Assembly (NCBI RefSeq): GCF_037975245.1
Contig: NC_092574.1
Coordinates: 23,311,713 to 23,375,712, forward strand
DNA length: 64,000 nt
Direction of reading: 5' to 3'
From: Apostichopus japonicus
Taxonomy: Eukaryota > Echinodermata > Holothuroidea > Aspidochirotida > Stichopodidae
Position numbers and translations under genes: made by a program. The stretch's first letter is position 1, and each line of letters starts with the position of its first letter. Below, in pieces: positions 56,212 through 64,000 of the stretch. The notes beneath the pieces are model-generated. The model was not told where the DNA came from and ran no database searches. It saw only the letters and a list, made by a program, of their open reading frames with translations.

Positions 56212-59200
56212 GTACGTCTCTTCTTTTTTTTTTTTACAAATGTTTCACTTAAAATGTCTCGGATAAAAAAATGAAATGCCTTTTGTCAGCTCTGATCTTA
56301 TATGTATGTTCATTGGTTTGTATTTAAGACTCTCGACTGAGGTCCCCCTCTCATGAATCTGCCAGAGAGGTTTGCCAACTAAGGTTTTTCAATGTTTTAA
56401 GTATCCGATCAAAGGCAAAAGATTTAATACAACATAACTGATGCTGTTTCAATCCAGGTCTTGAAATGCATCCAACCTGCAAACAAAGCAAGTTTCCATA
56501 ACGACTTGTTTTTTTTTCACAAGGGAAACCTTCACCACTGAAAACATAGATATATGGATAATCTTTCACTTTAGCCCACTGGCTTTTCGGGATTTTTTAA
56601 CTCATATGAACTGTTTCGCAGAGATTAATTTGCTGATAGGTTGAACACTTTTGGGTTTTGTTAAGTTGTTTGGTTGCCAAACTTTACACACAGTTCCACC
56701 CTATTGATCACCAACCAATATTGTCAAAGCTGTTACCAAACTTACGTTTGGTTACTCTTCAAAAGGGTAGTCCAGGGGAAACTTAAATTTTGACCGGTGA
56801 AAAAGAAGAACATGTTCGTTGCATCCCTGTAAAAGTTGATGCATTTTTGAGAAATTAATAGTTGAAATTGTCACAGTGAACATGAATCAAAGAGGTGTAA
56901 TGTCATAGTAGCACAGTGTCAGTGAAATAGTTTTCTTCCCCCTAAATATTCCCTGAAATATTCCCATAAATATTTCCTTACATTTTAAAAAAAAAAGAAA
57001 AGAAAACCTGTAACACAAATATGTCGGTAAGCATCATCGACATCACGTCTGTTTGCTTCAAGTTCACAAAAACTCAAGAGGGAAATGTTTAATATGACAA
57101 TTATGTCCTCAAAAGATATACAGTAACAATACATCAAAATGGTGTTGAATGTCCTCTTAAGTGCAATCTTTTGTTTACATGAAGGTTCAAGAATATGTTT
57201 GGGTCAGGTTTATTAGAATATACAATGGATCAACATTTAGAAGGGGCATTTCAGAGTTTTACCCATATTTTTAAAGGTGAATACCTTAATAAACAGGATA
57301 GTTATGGACACATCACTCGCTCTCAAATTGTTTCTTTTTGCTTTGGACTGTGAAATATGAAGAATAAAATTTTTGGCTTAAGCCAACCTTTAAACCTTAA
57401 TATGGTAATCTAGTGAATTCCAGTCTGTTGGTGGTTAAGGTAAAGAAGAAAAAAAGAAGAAAATATACTGCTGTGATATGTTTATTGCATGTATATATGA
57501 ATTTGAAATTTGCAAATGAATATAAATATTTACAAATGTGCTTATATATATATGTTGATTAAATCAAAATGCTACAGATGAATTATCCCCTGGACTGTTA
57601 ACTCTTTTTCATTAAATTTAATTTCATTTTCTATAAATTCTTGTTTACGCTTTTTCTCCGAGTCACATTGTCTCCCACAGAAAGACTTTTGATTGCGAAC
57701 AAATTAAGGCAAACAGACCTTTGACATCAACTGCATTCAAATGATTAATCAAGTTGTGTTTTTTTTCCCCTCCCCCACCCCCCCCCTTTTGAGGAGGTCA
57801 TCTAAATTTATGGACAGTTTTGCCAAACAAAAAGCTACGTCAAAGATGTGTACCCATTAAAATTTTGATTGGCTCTTGACATCATCGTTTTGGCGTATAC
57901 AAAATGTCCTTTTTTCATAGAAGAGCTTAGTGAACTAGAACTATAACGAGTGCGAATGGTCGCAGAAGTTGAGGCCGGTCAATGTGACTAGCTGATATGT
58001 TGCTTAGGGGCAACTAGAATTTATGTGATTAACATCTAAAAAAGCTCTCATTTGTGGTTTAAGAAAGGTTTTCATCGTAGATAAAGAGGGATGAGAAAGG
58101 TTGGTGAATAAATTTCTAGCTCGTATGAACATGTGACGGGGTGGATGCACACATTTTGCTGCATGACTTTGAGAGGCCATATCTTTAATTGTGTATGTCA
58201 TATCATGTTTTTTTTAGCCTTTTAACCTTTTTCTTCTTGACCCTGTTTTGAGGGTTTTGTGCAGTTTTCGTAGTACGATATGGCATGCAATCGGTATAGA
58301 CCATAGTTTCAGTATTCCTTGGTTAGGGTATTATATAGCATGTTAGGATACTATTTCCTTGGCATTTAGGACTATGTATGATATGGTTGCATTATTAAGT
58401 AGGTACTGGTGTACAATGGTGACAAATTTGTAATCTTCACAGTTCAATTCATTGGAATTTGTATTCTTAAGGGTAAACTGCTAAAATTCTGGGACAACTC
58501 TCTACAGGGGTGGTGATGATGTACCTTGCCTGATTTATTCATAAATTATGTCTCACCCTGGGGCTTTTTGTGGTCACAACAGGCAATCGATGGTTAAAGT
58601 ATTTGCTGGAAATCTTGCAAGATCTGCCATCTTTACTCTTCTGAGACTGCATGACTAATACTTCTGCACAGATATTTGCCTTCGTGATGGAAATTCATCG
58701 GTTTGGGTCTGCTGCGAAAGGTTTTAATAGAAGAAGGTACATAACTATTGTCCCAGACCTTCTGCAATTCATTCAGAATTCTTGTGAGTTCATATGTTAA
58801 GTACATGAGCACTTAATACATAATATAGGCTTTGCTTTAAACTACACCAATGTTAATTTACACCTCTTTGTAAGTTACGACAAAAAATATATAATTATCA
58901 CAAACTTTTGAAAAACAATTTCAAAGGATTGTTGGTTGTTATTGAGCAGTTTGTGACGATCAACATCTGATGGTCAGCAATTTCAACGTTCTTTAAATCA
59001 TTTCCCAGCCTGAATTGGAAACGACGCGAGAGAATCCTGATGACATATTGTATATGTTGATTATATCTCCAAGCTTTTATCAAAATTTCCTCTGGCCTTA
59101 ACTGATCAACCAATTCCCTGTCAATTTCTCTTTCTTGCTTTTTCCTAGTCACATGACCTCCTACAGATTTTTGGTTTTGTAACAAGGATTTAAACTAAGA

Positions 59201-59655
59201 GAAAGAAAAAACAAACCCATATAAACCACATTTACCAATTAAAATAATCAATCAGGTAGTTCTTAATACATTGACGATGAATCAATTCGCCAATTGATAT
59301 CAAAACAAAGGTTCAGTAGGTTGTTGTTGTTGCAGAAACTCTAAGCGACATTTTAAGTTCTATACTGTGTGCAATATAACCCCCTCCCCACCATCACCCC
59401 CACTCTCCCAATGACATCCCAAAAATCTCCCACTTGGGGTTAATGAAATTTGTCATCATAGATAGAAGGTTAGAAAAGGTTCATCAAGCTCATATGATCA
59501 ATGTGTGGGTGTTGAAATATTGCCTAAATTTGGTACACCATCTAATAATTGTGCAATGTGGGGGTGTTTTCTTTTGGCCCTGTTTGGGTTTTTTTTTGCT
59601 CAGTTTACTCAGCCAAGTGTGCCTGCTTTATCCATTATTTCGCATCATCTAGGAT

Positions 59656-60225
59656 AGCACTGTACCATCAAATTATCACACCTAAAATATATACTTAAGA
59701 TAGGTTTCAGTTACAACGATGCTAATATGAAGAACTGTTTGTTTTAAATTTTTTAGTGACACCCATATCACTTAAGTTTGGACAAAGTATATTGACAAAA
59801 TCTATCAACCTCTGTTGGAACCAACTTATCCTTGGAGAAACTGACAAAGTCTGAGACGAAAAAAAAAAGAGAAAAAAAAAGAAAGCACAAGTTCTGAAAC
59901 GTGACAGAGAAATGAGGAATTCTGGGAAGGCACTGTACCATCAAATTATCATGCCTAAAAATATATACTCTATATAATTAAGATAGATTTCAGTTACCAT
60001 GATGCTAATATGAACAACTCTTTTTTTTTTTAATTAAACCGAAAAAATTTATCTTTTTAGTTTGGACAAAAATTGTCAAAATTTGTTGACAAAGTATGTC
60101 AACCTGTAATGGGTTAAACTTTTCTCCTCGGGGGGAAAAATGCCAGTCTGAGAAAGTCAAAGAAAGGGAGAAAAACGTAGAAAGCATGTGTTCTGAAACG
60201 TGACAGAGGAAACGAGGCATTGTCT
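59656..60225 (+). repeat. Two-copy tandem duplication, about 280 bases each
   Basis: GCACTGTACCATCAAATTAT occurs at about 59656 and 59931. Both copies continue with TATATAC, AAGATAG-TTTCAGTTAC, GATGCTAATATGAA, TTTGGACAAA and end TTCTGAAACGTGACAGAG. Many differences, so it is old. Confidence 0.88.
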
Positions 60226-60734
60226 TGCTGCTTTGCATCCACGTAATGTCTGTTTTTATCTCTGGTCCCAATCAGGGATACTGTCAGAATTGATTTAATT
60301 ATTCATCCCACGGGTAATAACAAGATGCAGAGACCAACAGGGTAGTAGGATTACATGGTAAAGAAACGTAGTTTATGCAACCGACTCCTCGTCTAACCAA
60401 GTTAAAAGATATAAAGAAAGGGAATGATTAAAAGTTTCCAAAAAATCTGTGTGTTTTTTTTGTGGTTAAGAAAAAAATGGCTTGTGTGTTTTGTCCACCC
60501 ACGCTAAATGTTGCAGTTTGCATTTCATCAGTTTTTTTCTTTTTTTTTCTTTATTTCTGCTATAAAAATATGAAAGAAGGAGAAAAACTTATGTCCGCGG
60601 AGATCAAAATATTTCAGCATGTGTTGAAAGTAGAATTTACTATTGAGGAAGTCTCAAGAAAACAGAAAGAAGGAAGAAAGAAAGAAAATAAGTGAATGAG
60701 CATTACTCAAATTGTCAAATTGTGTAGGGGCACC

Positions 60735-61480
60735 AGTACCATACATGGTGGATGGCCGATAGTACTTTCAAGTACATTAGTAGGCAGTATTTCAAGTACA
60801 TTATGGAGCTTCTTCAAAGTAAATAAATGTACATTATAAAGTGTTTCAAGTACATCAGGAACTTGAAATGACATAAGTGTTTCGAGCACATTTTCAAGTT
60901 TGTCAAGTACATCAGTAGGCAGTATTTCAAGAACATTATAGAGCTTCTTCAAAGTAAATAAATGTACATTATAGAGTGTTTCAAGTACATCAGGAACTTG
61001 AAATGACATAAGTGTTTCGAGCATATTTTCAAGTTTTCAAGTTCATTAATTGGCAGTATTTCAAGAACATTATGGAGCTTCTTCAAAGTAAATAAATGTA
61101 AATTATAGAGTGTTTCAAGTACACCAGGAACTTGAAATGACATAGGTGTTTCAAGCACATTTTCAAGTTTTCAAGTACATTAGTAGGCAGTATTTCAAGT
61201 ACATTATGGAGCTTCTTCAAAGTAAATAAATGAACATTAAAGAGTGTTTTTAAAGTCCATCAGGAACTTGAAATTACATATTGTGTTTCAAGCACATTTT
61301 CAAGTTTTCCAAGTACATTAGTAGGCATTATTTCAAGAACATTATAGAGCTTCTTCAAAGTAAATAAATGTACATTATAGAGTGTTTCAAGTCCATCAGG
61401 AACTTAAACTTACATAAGTGTTTCGAGCACATTTTCAAGTTTTCAAGTACATTAGGGATTTTAAATAACACAAATTTTCA
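60735..61480 (+). repeat. 135-base tandem array, five units, with degenerate flank
   Basis: GAGCTTCTTCAAAGTAAATA recurs at about 60807, 60941, 61075, 61209 and 61347. Each unit also holds TTTCAAGTACATCAGGAACT and a GTAGGCAGTATTTCAAG block. From 61480 to about 61930 looser TTTCAAGTACATTAGG pieces continue, so the large unit seems built from a 20-25 base element. Confidence 0.92.
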
Positions 61481-64000
61481 AGTATTTTGAGGATTTTAAG
61501 TGTTCATTCTAGAGCATTTCAAGTACATCAGGAAATATTGAAATTACATTAGGGAGTGCTTCAGTACATTATGGAGTTTCTCAAGTTCATTAGAAATTTC
61601 ACATTAAATTATCTTTTCAAGTACTTTAGTGATAATGAAAGTACATTATAGAGACTGTTTCAAGTACGTTAGGAATTTTAAATTACATTAGCTAAATTGA
61701 TAGTGTTTCATATACAGTAGTAAGGAGTATTTCAAATCCATCCATGGTGGAGTTCTTCAAGTTTTTAGGGATGTAAAACTGACATTAGGAAGTAATTTAA
61801 GTATATAAGAGAGAGCTTCAAGCACAATATGGAGTATTTCAAGTACAATAGGTATTATTTAAAGGACATTTTGGAGTGTTACTAGTACTTTAGGGATTAT
61901 AAAAAGTACATTATAGAGCAAGTATATCAGGACATTTAGATATCATTGGTTTCAAGTTGATTGGTGATCTAAAGCATTAACAAAATGTCAATGAAAACAC
62001 TACCTTTTTGAAGTAGCATTTTAACATTTGTTCTTTGGGTATTCCTCAAAATGAAATTTTGGTTGTTGAAGCTACTGTATCACTATCTGCTTTAAGTAAT
62101 CTGTAGAACTAATCATTCTACTCAATTCTAAAACCTTTTCATTTGCCTCACATGTTTTTACAAAGTATTATTTATCACATGAATGCTGATGTAAGTTTAT
62201 GTAATTATCAGATTTCAGAGAGAAAGAGTAGTGAACAAAACCTCACACCAAAATGTCCCCCCTCTTCCCACTCAAATATAAATACATGCAGTAACTGAAA
62301 AACAAAAATGGATTAGCAACTAGATCTTGAAAAGGATTTCTGTTGTCACCACTTGTTCCTTAAGTTTCTTATCCTGTGTAATGTTGTTATGGCAACTAAT
62401 TGTCATGGAGCATTTCTATTGGTCACTATTTTGGAATTTTGGAGCTCATTTACATATGGAAGTCACCGTAATTTATCACTTTAGACATGATAATAAGTCT
62501 CTCCTCTGTCGAGCTGTTTGATTTTGCTGAGAAACGAAAAAATGTTTTACATCTCACAGAGCAGTCTGCAAATATTGACAGTTGGAGGAGATGTGTTGAA
62601 AGACAAAACTGACTTAAGCCACGGGAGTGTGCTCCCATAAATAGTTGATATACAAGAATCATTGTAGACAATTTGGATTATTTCCATCTTAATGTAGGCT
62701 CGGTCCCCGACTGATTTAAAAAACTCACATAGCACAGCAAGATTTCACCATTCGCCAATTATAGCTAATCTACTTCATCAATAATAAGAAAAAAGTTGTC
62801 TGCTCAAAACTTTTCACTGTCGAATCCATTATCTGAAATTTACCGTGCTAGAAAATCTCACGTAAGGTGATGGCTGTTTTATGAGGAAGGTTTTAAGAAG
62901 ATCAGTTTAAAATTAACATTTTATTTGGGCAAAATGAAACCAACATAGGAAAAATGGAAGAAGCAAAACAGATTGGTAGGAGGGGAGTGGGGTGGGGGGG
63001 GGAGGTGTTGGGGAAGGAACTTAGTTAACCTCTGTATAGTTGACTGTCAGCAAATACTCCCGCCCTTTTGCTGTGCAAATTAAGGAATCCGACGTAAAAG
63101 TGCAGGGAGATTTTAAATTGCAGCCTGTCGGCAGTTTTTACTTTAGGGTTCATTCACCTAATAGTCAAAGGTGGTAGTATGAGATATCATGCTGCCAGGT
63201 TCATACTAAATGTTCAGCGCATAAAATAACATACTCAGTGCTAGGTAGATGTAACATCAATTCATTAATGTATGTTGTACATTTTGCTTAACATCAGCTC
63301 ATGCAAACATGTAACATTGTAATGAATACTTTTAGCAAGCATTGTTTAGCATTTATCTCTACTTACAGTTTGGAGTATTTTTTTTCACTTTTATGAGAAT
63401 GTTACATCGTCTATCACTGACCGGACTTATCACGTCAGTCACTTATCATCCGTGCGTGCACAAATGTAACTTTAGTTTAACGATGCACTTTAAGTCAGTG
63501 GATGCTCTTATAGGATTACTACTCCAGGATCATAATTGACATCTTCTGATCCTCCATCAATGACAGTTTTTGTCACAACTCTCAAATATTATGGAAATAT
63601 CTCTTTTATTTAAGACGATCGCAAAAGTTTCTCAGAATAGGTCTCTCACGCACGTGTCACTCCCATCTGGATCAACGGGGAGATTTAATACTTGATGTTT
63701 ATGGATAATTTATTATTCATTCAAAAATATGAATGAACCACCAAAAAAAACAAGAAGAAGATAAAAATAAAAAAATGTTTTTAGTAAGGAATTTTATTAT
63801 ATATACCTACCCCCAACATCGGATACAATTCAGCTTCATTTAAATAATCTCACTCAATGTTGTTGTTGATGTGCACTGTTGCCTCAAGGTTTAAGTTTCT
63901 TGTTTACCATTCAATGTATATATCTCAGCTGCCTGTGTGATTAACTATTTATACTTCAAGCATCCTTTTGTCAGTCAACTGACTTCACAGGGTCTTTGTT

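Larger units (their letters stand above)
56212..64000 (+). other. DYNC2H1: Intron 61, at least 7.8 kb, runs out of the window
   Basis: No exon with family similarity and no acceptor leading to the expected C-terminal text was found. 56212-57600 and 62000-64000 show nothing I can name. The middle holds a two-copy block at 59656-60225, a 135-base array at 60735-61480 and a possible older duplication (about 57640-58250 against 59140-59620). Confidence 0.75.

Noticed and set aside
58898-59185. 95-codon minus-strand frame with charged, non-repetitive sequence
   Set aside because: I recognise no family, and it overlaps a probable diverged duplication. Without transcript support it is not called, though it is the least repeat-like orphan frame here.

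Overview
The window is animal nuclear DNA carrying the middle and most of the 3' part of one very large gene on the + strand: the heavy chain of cytoplasmic dynein-2 (DYNC2H1), the motor for retrograde intraflagellar transport in cilia. I recognise it from the order of motifs and from near-continuous similarity to the vertebrate protein as I remember it. I assembled 61 exons (754-56211), all bounded by AG and GT, whose phases join without a break into one open frame of 10,421 coding bases, about 3,474 residues. The protein start (roughly 700 residues, judged from the vertebrate protein) lies upstream of the window. The last roughly 90 residues lie downstream of base 64000. No second gene is supported on either strand.

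Layout: 1-753 end of an upstream intron; 754-15000 dynein tail and linker (exons 1-16); 15945-22649 AAA1 and AAA2; 22821-29288 AAA3 and AAA4; 30336-34800 coiled-coil stalk and microtubule-binding tip; 34549-52101 AAA5 and AAA6; 49740-56211 C-terminal region, overlapping the end of AAA6; 56212-64000 a final intron of at least 7.8 kb. All five positions expected of an active dynein-2 motor can be seen, including canonical P-loops in AAA1 and AAA2 and variant ones in AAA3 and AAA4.

The host looks like an invertebrate bilaterian, possibly a deuterostome such as an echinoderm. That is inferred only from protein similarity, intron size, AT-rich introns and the types of mobile element; the species cannot be fixed from this. 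The introns hold two hAT-type inverted-repeat elements (one with a perfect 8-base target duplication), a 284-base insertion with a 14-base target duplication and a hammerhead-like core, LINE 3' ends, a tRNA-derived SINE and many minisatellites.

The most unusual pattern is that tandem duplications and minisatellites repeatedly start at, or include, a splice site. Seven introns (13, 19, 20, 22, 32, 35, 46) carry extra copies of their own 5' splice site region, up to 26 units. Intron 37 carries a second copy of its 3' splice site together with a decayed copy of the next exon's start. This is the signal I would follow up first.
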